A stretch of 64,000 nucleotides of DNA from Pseudarcicella hirudinis (GTDB lineage: Bacteria; Bacteroidota; Bacteroidia; Cytophagales; Spirosomataceae): positions 1 through 64,000 of the forward strand of contig NZ_FOXH01000005.1 in the NCBI RefSeq assembly GCF_900115665.1, read 5' to 3'. This document shows, one piece after another, positions 9,801 through 17,931 of the stretch; the stretch's first letter is position 1, and the number at the start of each line of letters is the position of its first letter. Made by a program: the position numbers and the translations under genes. The notes below the pieces were generated by a model. That model saw nothing but the letters and a program-made list of their open reading frames with translations. It did not search any database and had not been told where the DNA came from.

Positions 9801-11590
9801 TCTGTTACTTTCAAAGTATAGGTGCCCGAATTTTTCAAGGCAACATTTCTGATAAACTGATTCTTTCCTGTAGCAGAGAAACCATTCGGTCCGGTCCATA
9901 CAAACTCCGCTTTAGGGGCTTCTGAGATTGATATATCATCCAGCGCAAACCAGTTATGTCCCTGCGTATTCTCTTTCCGGATGGCAAACACCACTGAGGT
10001 AGCCGTACCTGAAATCCAGACAGATTGCAATTTCACCCATTGACCACCGGGAGTACTGCTTAGGTCTATTTTTTCAGGAAGTGATTGTCCGTCAATATTG
10101 AAAAACACTTTGTTGGGGTTGTTATTATATGCTCCTGCCACCCAGGCCGAAAGAATATAACGGGTATTGGGTTTCACAGTAACCGTCTGATACCATACCT
10201 TTTCCTCTCTGTTCTCCGAGTGTCCAACCAACAGCATATTATTAGCTCCGATGTTTCCGGTATGGTCTCCGAAAAAGTTAAAACTCCCGTCTATATTGTT
10301 AGGATTTGCTGTAATAAAATGATTAAGTGCTTCACAGCCAAATCCGGTATCACCATTCGAAAACTGACCATTGGCAGCCCAGGTTTCCGCTCCTGCAGCA
10401 ATCGTTCCTGTCGAGCAACCCTGACAATTTGCTTTCAAAAAGATCGTCTCATAACAATTTAAAGGCCCGGTTGTAGTGCCATTGGTGTTTACTGTAAACG
10501 GACAAGTACAATCCAGAATAACTTCTGTTGTGGCTATATCTTTGGCCTCACAGCTTGAATTGGATCTGGTAACTGTTAAGGTATATATTCCTGCGGCTTT
10601 TGAAAGATCCCCTGAAATAATCGGGCTCTTCATATTTGACTTAAACTGATTAGGGCCTTCCCAGGAATAAGTCACATCAGTTCCGGTCGTGGAAGCTCCG
10701 GTATTAAGCGTAATTTGGCCCGAGGTACAGTTTTGAATCGGACTGTTACTGCCTGCATCAGCCTCTACCTTGCAACAAAGCTCGCAGACAACGGCCGTTT
10801 TAGTAATATTTGCCGAAGCTATAGGATTTTCTACAGCCTGATTCATAAAATGATATGAATATTCTTTCTTTCCCGCAGGTCCATCTACAGAAATTAGTCT
10901 ACCAAATGTATCATAAACATAATTAGTAGGTCTGCTATTTGGATCGGTAATTGACGAAATGCCAACCAATGGTTTATATTCATATGTAGTCGTTTGAGGT
11001 GAAGAACCTCCAAAACCAACCGTTTGAGATTTTAATAAATTGACTTTCCCGATATCTGAATTACCAAAATATTCTAACTGGGTAACAATGCCATTTCTTT
11101 CCCAATATTTTGTAAGATTTCCTTTTGTATCGTATTCCAGAAAATCTATTTTTTTATCAAAATCCTGAGCATCTCCCAGTTTGGTTTCTATCATTTTCGG
11201 TAAATACGTTCCATTAACAAATTGATAGGTAGTTTTTGTATGGGATAATAATTTTCTGGGAGCATTCAAAACGACCAATTCTTTGATTTCCTCTATCACG
11301 GTTGAAATCATATTAGCATTAGTCATTCCATTCATTACGGAATTATCTACAGGAAAATCAAAGGGATATTTATAGGTGGTCTCAATATACCTGTCATATG
11401 TAATACCTCCGTTAGAAGATGTAATTTTATTAGAATAACTATCTATTGTCTTTACTTTTCTGATCTGGAAATAGATATTGTCATACTCTGTCTCCTGGAC
11501 AGTTTCCAGATTCTGGGCATTCAATGAAAAGGCACTAAGTATCAATACAATTAAGTTACCAAGCTTCTTATAATAATTGTGTAATTTCAT
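3893..11590 (-). CDS. Giant secreted protein: Rhs downstream segment fused to Ig-like, BACON and discoidin-like modules
   Basis: 2,565 residues with a signal peptide (residues 1-25, ending SLNAQ). Residues about 27-250 look like the downstream half of a Bacteroidota Rhs protein: ETTYKYPFDFP, YDTKGNLTKYWERNG, YEYKPLVGISSITDP, YVYDTFGRLISVDGPAGKK. After this come Ig-like modules (about 260-360), a carbohydrate-binding-like jelly roll (about 410-555, ending FALDDISISEAP), a DUF11-like segment (about 707-870), a BACON-like domain (about 875-965), a discoidin-like segment (about 1100-1190), a second jelly roll (about 1200-1320), and a long Ig-like array to about 2430. The last 130 residues are Cys-rich and match neither T9SS tail that I know. 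Domain names rest on motif recognition, not a search. Likely role: surface adhesin or binding scaffold. The Rhs-adhesin join is unusual. It lies 104 bp downstream of the SdrD-B gene. Confidence 0.85.
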   Translation of the reverse strand: MKLHNYYKKLGNLIVLILSAFSLNAQNLETVQETEYDNIYFQIRKVKTIDSYSNKITSSNGGITYDRYIETTYKYPFDFPVDNSVMNGMTNANMISTVIEEIKELVVLNAPRKLLSHTKTTYQFVNGTYLPKMIETKLGDAQDFDKKIDFLEYDTKGNLTKYWERNGIVTQLEYFGNSDIGKVNLLKSQTVGFGGSSPQTTTYEYKPLVGISSITDPNSRPTNYVYDTFGRLISVDGPAGKKEYSYHFMNQAVENPIASANITKTAVVCELCCKVEADAGSNSPIQNCTSGQITLNTGASTTGTDVTYSWEGPNQFKSNMKSPIISGDLSKAAGIYTLTVTRSNSSCEAKDIATTEVILDCTCPFTVNTNGTTTGPLNCYETIFLKANCQGCSTGTIAAGAETWAANGQFSNGDTGFGCEALNHFITANPNNIDGSFNFFGDHTGNIGANNMLLVGHSENREEKVWYQTVTVKPNTRYILSAWVAGAYNNNPNKVFFNIDGQSLPEKIDLSSTPGGQWVKLQSVWISGTATSVVFAIRKENTQGHNWFALDDISISEAPKAEFVWTGPNGFSATGKNQFIRNVALKNSGTYTLKVTDKGCTKIISVPITVNCPTCTQPITVTTYTNSPVSCGSPIIFNTSATNGSAFSWYRIDSDSTFTSFPNTERNPTLTAPSTPGRNRYAYGVDIRKGGCTASFTTPVEVRCESSLIDLSLSLRVEGGSTTVAQNQVFPICADFKNEGLNNVFSVRGKVLLPDCLEFVTTNSPWGLNTGTEPNTGGYFEDIWYNSATREVSNESPLSRRGADFWKYWGVPIGAGSTRSMCFYVKALSAGTIIVKGQITENVDQYRKQYLDADSEPNNGYDNGEDDRALLTLNAGTNTLDISKYQVLASNTPYTDQLDVTTTNIGWNTIISDSSWIKLDKKTGTAGVTTVTLNLLNNNSPKSRFGSIKFYAACGLEKIITIRQSGREDCPTVSVSSNNPYCGDPIKLYSLIVPASSKDLVTNGDFESGNTGFSSENMHIYDPNLGGTLSYFVSANPKSETGGLWFTESECQVENKNPVCSVMNRVRVMWRGDCCQDRQNGATIQGSNNGGVWDVLYTFGNAPITGGWQDVTLSNTKKYSFVRFVASPSGYGDLAEIEFYSGTTKLSGRFMGSPGIWAGMTSTYQVSNTVDGNVNTVWSGSGPGSENYVGYELDNCGAAPDPTGNTGFGKQLAVVASWSPGQPFWSQTINVDPYTDYTISLKTAQLGNYDNVPVRLIFEVDGVAINVQDQTSPFGCIWKKISGIWNSGQKFGPVKLLLRFENPNSSGKVFAVDDISVKPAVQGTVSNAAITYLWTGPGFGVNDPEQFKANPVIANSDASKSGRYLLTVTQNGCSSSEGVDVSIGCTYLTCPAPTITAIGNVVCANLGQTATLTAAGCPVGSTVKWSDGQSGVTITTPKLVNSTVYSAKCLTACGLSIKSNEITIHVIGKSSPPRILSDPSVCVYPGTDGFTLKSTGCVNGTVRWSDGQMGTEIWIPGGLTMGTTFTYSVKCITECSESDSSPEVRIMVCCDIENPVVNVVQSPACSIDGSNVILEGSCRFGRLEWYDKNKVYLSQGARLEKPVYDPTTFYARCINPGTCVSDFVGINVDGKIKPNRPWITSSPYQVGPNLSVPVNTTISLIAEGCSPTATVSWAISNYTISSSNARVVSITPTAADVIISATVTCSEGNGCTSDPSEGINITGITAPCTPNTNFAIITPASSPANVPIGGSTTLVAKGCAGRVEWYYPGKILGQRTVTSNNTEEVPFTVLVDKAGDITYTVTCIEAGKCDASDARTIKGISPLCGLGASMASDNGCELAKLSVIATKNSVAYNDNVNYYWYKKNTLGNYEEIGTSHKSSSMIATISGEYQVKVVDSHDDGCTAITNSINVKILKASAIPKIIVDNQVVSDNNVNVPLSGSVQFHVEGCPAYANPEWSVNDESGILPNPVVSGNSGTFSGFTKVGSFTMKVRCKTTTAPSCYTSYSDIIAVTVNNSPCDIGISASATQATVSTKITLTAQGCNNGNISWTEGAGATALGSGRSIDIIKSVAGDYIITATCSIGAACKVNQKLTFLTCPTPPDLSYSNPKNKVCPGQSILLAASGCDGGTVTWYDAAGSTTGFATGFTLNTSLPKVWATCTKSGCTSAKKMIETQTEIGQVYIIPNCDNSRITAYPSAGGYKYEWYKENTLIAGQSGSSLDMVNGTGLYKVVVTGESGCSISKIYNKFNGDFNFTVGLTGPVRKDICGFNYEFSSTVPSNSLGGTDSYAWYVNNTPLVNQSDQTKYLIYNATSSNNNSVYKLNVSRKYNIYGDSLKVLNSFTCTASAGMPLTVNFLAKTPVINQLSCACNSAVTGTLMATGCGEGGATVKWSNGATGPSISVLPGSTVYTAKCVIDNCEGAPSEGRTVQLCGTAGNCPNCTHPFGEYGSTTGQDLAETIKTLGGNVTKSVTVNFEALCIPDWLILSIQRVGESDWDVLLDTCVGDGIIGSNSNSASKTFTVYPGDKLKMKVKAVCRDKCADNPSYGCYKCDNEGQSAWRLSFSCQDL
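4420..7350 (-). repeat. Array of Ig-like protein modules with a Gly-Cys ... Trp signature
   Basis: Within the giant protein at least nine modules share the core G-C-(3-6 residues)-V/I/L/P-x-W, for example AAGCPVGSTVKWSDGQSG, STGCVNGTVRWSDGQMG, AKGCAGRVEWYYPG, AQGCNNGNISWTEG, ASGCDGGTVTWYDAAG and ATGCGEGGATVKWSNGATG. They begin near residues 1416, 1497, 1577, 1667, 1758, 1948, 2040, 2123 and 2380, so many are 80-95 residues apart. Each is usually followed by a Y-x-A-x-C or similar strand, suggesting a disulfide within each module. The DNA has diverged too far for easy slippage. Confidence 0.7.
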
Positions 11591-11694
11591 TACTAAGGGT
11601 ATTTAAGTATAATGAAAAGTTTTTTAGTAAAACCGTCTGTGACTGATTACCAACCATTGCGGTTTTATGCAATTCTTCTATGATTTAATCAATA

Positions 11695-14436
11695 TTATTC
11701 TTTCCTCACAAATCGCTTACTTACCCTATTCAATCCCTCACTAATTGAAATAAGATAGGTTCCCTCTCCTAGTCCGGAAAGCTCGAATACCGCCTTAAAC
11801 ATTCCGTCCTGTTTCTTTACTTCTTTTTTGCGAATCACCTGGCCTTGTAAGTTGAATAACTCCATTTGGACTTCATTTGCCTGAGTCTTCACATTGTATT
11901 GAACATTTACAAATTTCCCGGCAGGATTTGGATATACCATTAAAATCTCATCAGCAGGCTCTTCTTCTTTCTCCGTTCCGAGTACTTGTGTGTAACATTG
12001 CTTGTTATCATTGGTTCTGATTGTAAAGTCCGCATAACATTGTCTGTTAAAAACTCTTACTGTATAGGTTGCAGCTTTGTATAAATTGATGTTTTCTGCA
12101 AACAATTCTCCTTTCTCCGGAATCGGTTTGGCCATTGCATAGTCCATGTCTCCTTCATAACTGTTTCCGGCACTGTAATCAAAATGATCGGTTGTATTAA
12201 ACCCTGCCGCTTTTAATTTCGCAACCCGGGTTTCTCCGGTTCCGGTACATTCCAGACTTGTGGTCATCGCCGGGGTCTCATAACATTTGAATCCTATATT
12301 CTGCTTGTATTCATTCATCCCTGCGGTTGAAAGGTTAACCCTTATGTTCGCATAAGTATCATCTGCAAAAGCATCATTATCTGTCTCAGGATTACTCCCC
12401 TTCTTATAGCCCGTTAGTTTCAACCCCTTGCTGTATAATCTTTGCACCAAAGGAATCTTAATCTCATAATCTACACCTGCTGCCAGGTATTCTCCATTCA
12501 GATTGTCTTCATTGAATTTAAAATAGCCATTCTCATCGGTCTGTGTCTGGGAAAACTTCTTCCCTTCCACCCAAAACTGAACCTCCAGATTTGGTATCCC
12601 GGGTTCATCCGCATCCTGAATCCCGTCTTCATCACAGTCAGACCATACCCTGCAGCCTATTTCCATGGAAGGGGCACTCGTAATTAATTCCACATCTCCT
12701 ACTCCTCCGGATTTCGCAAATCCAACAGATGGCACATTAATCGCTCTGGTATAGGCTCCCGTCTGGTTATCAAAAACCCGGATTCCGTGCACTACATACC
12801 AGGGAATATTCAAAAAGGGTTCTCTGTGACTGGCCAGTAATTCTCCTGTGAATGGTAAAATAGCCAATCCTCCAGCTGCGGCTTCTTCCGAAATCACCCG
12901 GTCATCTTTCCGGGGTCTGAAGTGGTCTTCAAAATAATATTCTCCACCACCCGGACCTTGTTTATTACCTGCTCCTTTCGTAGTAACTTTTCCGGCCTTC
13001 CCGTTACTCTCCAATTCATAGTTCCCGTTTACATAGGCCACACGGATAATATCTCCTCCCGATTCTACCAGTGAGGAGTATGGCCCGTTCTTATTTGCCA
13101 GTCCTGTTGCTCCCTGATGACCATAACGATCCATAAAGCCTAATACCATCGAACCGTCTTTATCAAATTCTATGTCTGATAAAAGTGGCTGGGGATAAAT
13201 CGCCCAGGTATTGGAACTTTCCGAAACCAGACCCTTTTCAAAATCATCTGTCCAGGGATACCATCCTCTTTTACTGTCATATCCTACTTCAGGTAAGCCT
13301 TTCAAATAGTCCAGATTCATCGTAAAAACCTGTTCAACCTTCTTACTTTGGGGATCAAAGGAATATACAAAAGCTTTTAAATCACTCACTTTCTGTGACT
13401 TCGAAGCATCGCAAACCACACCTACATATACTTTCCCGTGCCATACTTTTACAGCGAAAGGACGTTGCTCGCCTTCCTTACATCCGATTTGCGGTAAACT
13501 AAGTATCGTCAGATCCTTAGCCGTAACCGGTGAACTGCCATCTTTGGGAAGATTTATTGCATACAGATTTCTGTCATAAAGATTCATAGCATATAAGGTC
13601 TTACCATCTTCCGAAACGTCTAATCCGCCAAAGCTGGTTTTACCTACTGAATCAAAAAATAAGGAATCTGTATTTGAATTATATGTCAATCCATTTGCCA
13701 TGTAGGGCTCTCCGAGTCCTGTATGCTTGTCTGCATCCATGGCTATTGCTAATTGAGCAGGATCGTATAAAGGTTTGATTTCATTCCCGTAAATATCTAT
13801 CACATATAATCCGGCAGGGCCTGAGGGACCATAACCTACATGTCGCTTGGCAAATGCAGAGGTATAAAGTCGTTCCCGGTTCCGATCGTAAGCCAAACCC
13901 CAGATAGCACCTACCTTACCAGCGGTAGCCAAAGCATATTTTGCCCCGAATTTAGCTGCGTCAAACATTGAGATGGCTGTTCCTGTATCACTTCTTACAT
14001 TCTTCTGGCTACCTAAGGTATAGCTGGCTATCACCACTCTGGCATAGCCATCATCAAAAAGAAGCGGGTCATAGATCCCGACGTTAACATTTGATTTCGG
14101 GGAAGTCAGGAATTGTACAGTCCCGCCATTCAGAAAATTGACCCCTGAAGACACAAAGCCATTCGGTACATTGGTATATTCCACACGAACTTTCCTTCCG
14201 GCAGGGATACTAAGCTGATATTTCCCGCTGCTATCTGTCACAGCACTCGCTGCCAGTTCTCCTTTGCGGTTATATGCCTTAACATTGATGCCTGCCATAC
14301 CCTTCTCTCCATTATCCTGACGATTGGTGGAGTTGACATCATTATATACAACCCCACTGATCTGAGCAGCGGCCTGAGTACAAATGACAAAACTAAGCAG
14401 CAAAAAGATGATCCTCGGGTAAAGGTTTAACTTCAT
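11695..14436 (-). CDS. SdrD B-like / propeller-like surface protein with T9SS type A sorting domain
   Basis: 913 residues, signal peptide 1-24 (ending QAAAQ). Residues 25-115 form an SdrD-B/carboxypeptidase-regulatory-like Ig fold (ISGVVYNDVNSTNRQDNGEK). Residues about 130-585 hold strand repeats resembling a beta-propeller (IWGLAYDRNRERLYTSAFAK, GLDVSEDGKTLYAMNLYDRN). A second SdrD-B module starts at about residue 592 (CRVWSDCDEDGIQDADEPG), with Asp-rich loops that suggest Ca2+ binding. The last 85 residues are a type A T9SS tail: MVYPNPAGKFVNVQY, then LFNLQGQVIRKKEV, ending KRFVRKE. It should therefore cross the outer membrane through the SprA-dependent system and be attached or released. 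It is the first gene of the minus-strand series, 104 bp ahead of the giant gene, and is divergent from a type B cargo gene across 1 kb. Confidence 0.9.
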   Translation of the reverse strand: MKLNLYPRIIFLLLSFVICTQAAAQISGVVYNDVNSTNRQDNGEKGMAGINVKAYNRKGELAASAVTDSSGKYQLSIPAGRKVRVEYTNVPNGFVSSGVNFLNGGTVQFLTSPKSNVNVGIYDPLLFDDGYARVVIASYTLGSQKNVRSDTGTAISMFDAAKFGAKYALATAGKVGAIWGLAYDRNRERLYTSAFAKRHVGYGPSGPAGLYVIDIYGNEIKPLYDPAQLAIAMDADKHTGLGEPYMANGLTYNSNTDSLFFDSVGKTSFGGLDVSEDGKTLYAMNLYDRNLYAINLPKDGSSPVTAKDLTILSLPQIGCKEGEQRPFAVKVWHGKVYVGVVCDASKSQKVSDLKAFVYSFDPQSKKVEQVFTMNLDYLKGLPEVGYDSKRGWYPWTDDFEKGLVSESSNTWAIYPQPLLSDIEFDKDGSMVLGFMDRYGHQGATGLANKNGPYSSLVESGGDIIRVAYVNGNYELESNGKAGKVTTKGAGNKQGPGGGEYYFEDHFRPRKDDRVISEEAAAGGLAILPFTGELLASHREPFLNIPWYVVHGIRVFDNQTGAYTRAINVPSVGFAKSGGVGDVELITSAPSMEIGCRVWSDCDEDGIQDADEPGIPNLEVQFWVEGKKFSQTQTDENGYFKFNEDNLNGEYLAAGVDYEIKIPLVQRLYSKGLKLTGYKKGSNPETDNDAFADDTYANIRVNLSTAGMNEYKQNIGFKCYETPAMTTSLECTGTGETRVAKLKAAGFNTTDHFDYSAGNSYEGDMDYAMAKPIPEKGELFAENINLYKAATYTVRVFNRQCYADFTIRTNDNKQCYTQVLGTEKEEEPADEILMVYPNPAGKFVNVQYNVKTQANEVQMELFNLQGQVIRKKEVKKQDGMFKAVFELSGLGEGTYLISISEGLNRVSKRFVRKE

Positions 14437-14751
14437 AATTCCGTAGATTATGGTTTAACTTGGACAGTAATTTCTCAGGCAAACAATTGCTCATCGTTCG
14501 TCTGTTTATTAGTTCTTACGCTGAAATCCGGAAACAACCGGGTTACAATGAAATTTGCTTTTCCTTCATTATGTCCCTGTCCTTCCAATCCTCAAACCGA
14601 ACAATTTCCTAAAAATCAGGCAATGGAATATCTCCTCTCCTGCCTGAGAGTTATTTTAAATCCTTTATGTAAGTACATGCAGAATCACCCCATTAAAGTA
14701 TAACCCTATAGACTATACTACAATGGAAATTACCACATGGACAATAATTAA

Positions 14752-14889
14752 TCAGCTTTTTTCGAGTCGGTGATACATACCGAACCCTGTCTCAGAGAAA
14801 TACATTCTCTGATAGGAAGCATTTTCATAAAACAGCTTCGAACATTTGGCTAAGAACAATTCAATAGTTAGCAGTAAAACTTTAACCAT
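14752..14889 (-). CDS. Possible small protein of 45 residues
   Basis: An ATG at 14889 opens a 45-codon frame ending at 14752. The product starts MVKVLLLTIELFLAKCSKLF, a hydrophobic N-terminal stretch followed by a polar, Tyr-rich tail (FGMYHRLEKS). I do not recognise a family. No strong ribosome-binding site is visible, which is not decisive in Bacteroidota. It sits alone in the long divergent spacer. It could be a real small membrane protein or chance. Confidence 0.3.
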   Translation of the reverse strand: MVKVLLLTIELFLAKCSKLFYENASYQRMYFSETGFGMYHRLEKS

Positions 14890-15360
14890 CGGTGTAATTT
14901 TTTATGGGTTAATTTTAATGATAATAAGGTAATGTTTGTTTTGGGGGTTTGTTTTCTGATAAAAAAGCACAGATTACTTCCGGATAAATATTACCCGATT
15001 TTCTTTTTGCTCAATTGAAAGGCATGACATACCAGATCCTTACGAACCAGACAAAGTTCAGCCTATCGAAAACTAACATGATCGTCAGATAGCTCTTACC
15101 GAGCCTACTGAGATTTTTTAAGATGTCACTAATGTGACTTATTATGGAAGTAAAGGAATAAATTTTGAATATTCCGAACAGATTTGAATAGGATCACTCT
15201 TCGAAACTTCTCTGCAAGATTAGAGAGAATAATTCAGCAAACCAAACTTTCGCAAATAAAAAATTAAAATATTCTCCCACCCACACCCAAACTCACTGAT
15301 AAACAACTATTTACAAAATGAAAATATTTTTTCATTTATTCTTTAACAAATTCTCAGAAA

Positions 15361-15368
15361 TATTTTTG
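15361..15368 (+). promoter_or_regulatory. Candidate -7 element TATTTTTG
   Basis: Matches the Bacteroidota -7 consensus TAnnTTTG, about 100 bp upstream of the type B T9SS cargo gene. No clean TTG stands at the -33 position, so the call is tentative. Confidence 0.35.
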
Positions 15369-15467
15369 ATCTTTGTGAGCTTTTCCTTCATTATCCCGCC
15401 TGTATTCTGATTTTCGAATTCGGACGTTAGCTAATTTTTTCAGTATTTATACTTATCTGAAAGGTTT

Positions 15468-17876
15468 ATGCACGTACGATGTATCATTGCGATTTTATGG
15501 CTGGGTTTATTGGGTCTGATTGCTCCAATCAGGGCTGATCATATCGTTGGTGGACATATTGAAATTCAAACCGTCAATAATAAAGCAGGAAATATTAAAG
15601 TAGTACTCAAACTTTATTTTGATGCACTTAATGCCCAAAACTCTACCCCTAATGAGTTTGAGAAGGTGGTTATTTTCCGCAAAAGAGATAATGCTTTTGT
15701 CAGGGGATTGTTATGTTATAAAACCAAACAAGTTCCTTTTGAATATTCCAATGAGTATTGTTCTACCCTTAATCGACTGAAAGTACTCGAGATTACTTAT
15801 GAGGCTTCTTTCGAGGAAGACCCTTCTGCTTTTTCTGATGCGATGGGGTATTATGCTACACACGACAGATGTTGCCGGAATGATAACATTACCAATATTA
15901 AAAATTCAAGGTTAGCAGGAATTCTGTATAGAACCGACTTCCCTGCCATGATGCGGAATGGAAAACCTTTTATCAATTCTTCACCTTCTTTCAATGTATT
16001 AAGCGGGGAATATATCTGTCTGAAAGATCCTTTTAAATTCAATTTCAATGGGGTCGATATCGACGGAGATTCTCTTTCCTATCAGTTTATGACCCCCATG
16101 CAGGGAGCTTCTAATGCTAATTATACCGACATGACAAGTCAGGGTGTATTTACGCCTGTTTCCTGGCAAAGCGGCTATAATGAAAACAATGCCATTCCCG
16201 GAAATCCCCCTTTGACTATTGATCCAGTAAGAGGAACGTTGTCTGTCAAAGCTAACCAGATTGGTTTATATGTTTATGCGGTAGTAATCAGTGAATACAG
16301 AAAAATAAGAGGAAAATTCGAACTAATTGGTAAAGCTACCCGCGACTTCCAGTTAAGGGTTATTGATTGCCCCCCTCCATCCAGTATTCCAAACCCTGAT
16401 GTAATTGCGCTGGGATATGGAACCAGCCCTATCATTTGTTTTGGGGAAAAAGTCATTTTTCAGGCTACTCAAAATCCAAACTGGCTTTATCAATGGGAAT
16501 TCAATGGGGATAATATCCCAAAAGCCAACTCAGATACATTAACAGCCTTCAAACCCGGAGTTTATAATCTGACTGCTTACTTAAAAAATGAATGTTCTAA
16601 AGCTAGAACCAGCAGGGAAATAACCCTGAAAGTGGAGAGTATAAAAATAAAATTTACGCCTCAGCTTACCTCCTTTTGTGAGGGTGAAGTCCGCCAATTA
16701 AAAGCGCCTGATATTACGCAGCCTGTTATAAAATATCAATGGTTTAAAGACCAATCTATTTTTGCCGGTAATGTTAATTCCATTACCATAAGAGAATCAG
16801 GAAAATATTTTGTCGCCATTACCACTAATCTGAGTACAAATGTTTGTCCTTCGGTCACTGATACCCTCAATTTTGTAAAAAACCCTAAACCCGAACCTAC
16901 GATTACCCCTGACAAGTCTGACAATAAAATCTGTCAGGGCGAAAGCATCTTATTATCTGGAATACCGGAGGATAAAATGAAATATCAATGGTTTAAAAAC
17001 AATCTCTCTCTTTCAGGCGAAATTTCTGATAAGCTGAAAGCAAATGAAGCTGCGGAATATGTTCTGGCTGTAACGGACAGTAATTCCTGTACCCAGTCTT
17101 CAGCTCCGTATAAAATTGAATTGGTCAGTAATATTCCTGTTTCATTGGATCCGGTAAACCTCTTTTGTGGAAATCCTAACACCACCACTCAATTAGTTGG
17201 CAGTCCTTCAGGCTCCTCCGGCATTTACAGCGGTACCGGAGTTACCAATCAACAGCTTGGCATATTTGATGGGAGAAATCTACCTTTTGGGACATATGAT
17301 GTCAGTTATGAATATAAAGGTGCTTATGCTTGTCAGTCAGGGAAAGTCACCCAAAAAATCAGGATTATCAAACCACCTGATTATCAATTTCCTAATAGCA
17401 CCATCACCGTATGGAAAGAAATAGAAACTTTGGTGAAAGGCCCGAACAACTCTAACTGGATCTATAGCTGGTCTCCGGCCAACCTTTTCTCCGACCCTAC
17501 TTTAGGTTCACCGAAGATTAAGCTGAATGCCAATACTAAATTATGGCTCAAAATAACGGATCAGGAAGGCTGTGACACAAAAATTCCATTAGATGTTCTT
17601 GTAAACGAGAGAATCTTTATTCCTAATATTATTACTCCGAACGACGATCATGAAAATGATGATTGGCAGATTTTTGGAATCGGTAATAATTCAGAGGTTA
17701 ACATCACGATTTTTGATCGCTGGGGAGAAATTGTTTTCTTCTCTGATGGAAGTTACAACAGCCCTTTTGACGGAACATATCAGGGGAAGAAACTGCCTAA
17801 TGGCATTTATGCTTACAGAATAAACATTCCGGCCAGAAAAGAACAATATGAAGGAACTCTTACCATTGCCCGATGA
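15468..17876 (+). CDS. Gliding motility-associated C-terminal domain protein (T9SS type B cargo)
   Basis: 802 residues; signal peptide about 1-23 (ending APIRA) followed by DHIVGGHIEIQTV, a common opening of large T9SS adhesins. The middle has several Ig/PKD-like modules (YQWEFNGDNIPKANSDTLTA, YQWFKDQSIFAGNVNSITI, YQWFKNNLSLSGEISDKLKA). The last 90 residues are the type B (CHU_C-like) sorting domain: FIPNIITPNDDHENDDW, FDRWGEIVF, LPNGIYAYRI, ending GTLTIAR. Type B cargo is known to be exported by the T9SS with a PorP/SprF-like partner, often encoded next door; none is seen here. The following TPR gene starts 55 bp later and is probably co-transcribed. Likely role: cell-surface adhesin or filament. 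Confidence 0.9.
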   Translation: MHVRCIIAILWLGLLGLIAPIRADHIVGGHIEIQTVNNKAGNIKVVLKLYFDALNAQNSTPNEFEKVVIFRKRDNAFVRGLLCYKTKQVPFEYSNEYCSTLNRLKVLEITYEASFEEDPSAFSDAMGYYATHDRCCRNDNITNIKNSRLAGILYRTDFPAMMRNGKPFINSSPSFNVLSGEYICLKDPFKFNFNGVDIDGDSLSYQFMTPMQGASNANYTDMTSQGVFTPVSWQSGYNENNAIPGNPPLTIDPVRGTLSVKANQIGLYVYAVVISEYRKIRGKFELIGKATRDFQLRVIDCPPPSSIPNPDVIALGYGTSPIICFGEKVIFQATQNPNWLYQWEFNGDNIPKANSDTLTAFKPGVYNLTAYLKNECSKARTSREITLKVESIKIKFTPQLTSFCEGEVRQLKAPDITQPVIKYQWFKDQSIFAGNVNSITIRESGKYFVAITTNLSTNVCPSVTDTLNFVKNPKPEPTITPDKSDNKICQGESILLSGIPEDKMKYQWFKNNLSLSGEISDKLKANEAAEYVLAVTDSNSCTQSSAPYKIELVSNIPVSLDPVNLFCGNPNTTTQLVGSPSGSSGIYSGTGVTNQQLGIFDGRNLPFGTYDVSYEYKGAYACQSGKVTQKIRIIKPPDYQFPNSTITVWKEIETLVKGPNNSNWIYSWSPANLFSDPTLGSPKIKLNANTKLWLKITDQEGCDTKIPLDVLVNERIFIPNIITPNDDHENDDWQIFGIGNNSEVNITIFDRWGEIVFFSDGSYNSPFDGTYQGKKLPNGIYAYRINIPARKEQYEGTLTIAR

Positions 17877-17931
17877 GCTGGTCGTGAAATTTTTAAAATA
17901 TTACAATCTTTTAGCATTACTCAATATTATC

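Larger units (their letters stand above)
14437..15467. other. 1.03-kb divergent intergenic region
   Basis: AT-rich spacer between the divergent T9SS cargo genes. It contains one possible 45-residue ORF on the minus strand and one promoter-like element near the plus-strand gene, both listed separately. A CAGGCA ... TGCCTG inverted repeat lies at 14619-14649. I see no tRNA and no longer ORF. The length is unusual beside the 0.1-0.3 kb gaps nearby, so an undetected small RNA or a decayed gene is possible. Confidence 0.5.

Noticed and set aside
10085-10462. 125-residue plus-strand ORF opposite the giant gene
   Set aside because: It is antisense to a well-supported coding region with clear domain motifs; no codon pattern of its own.
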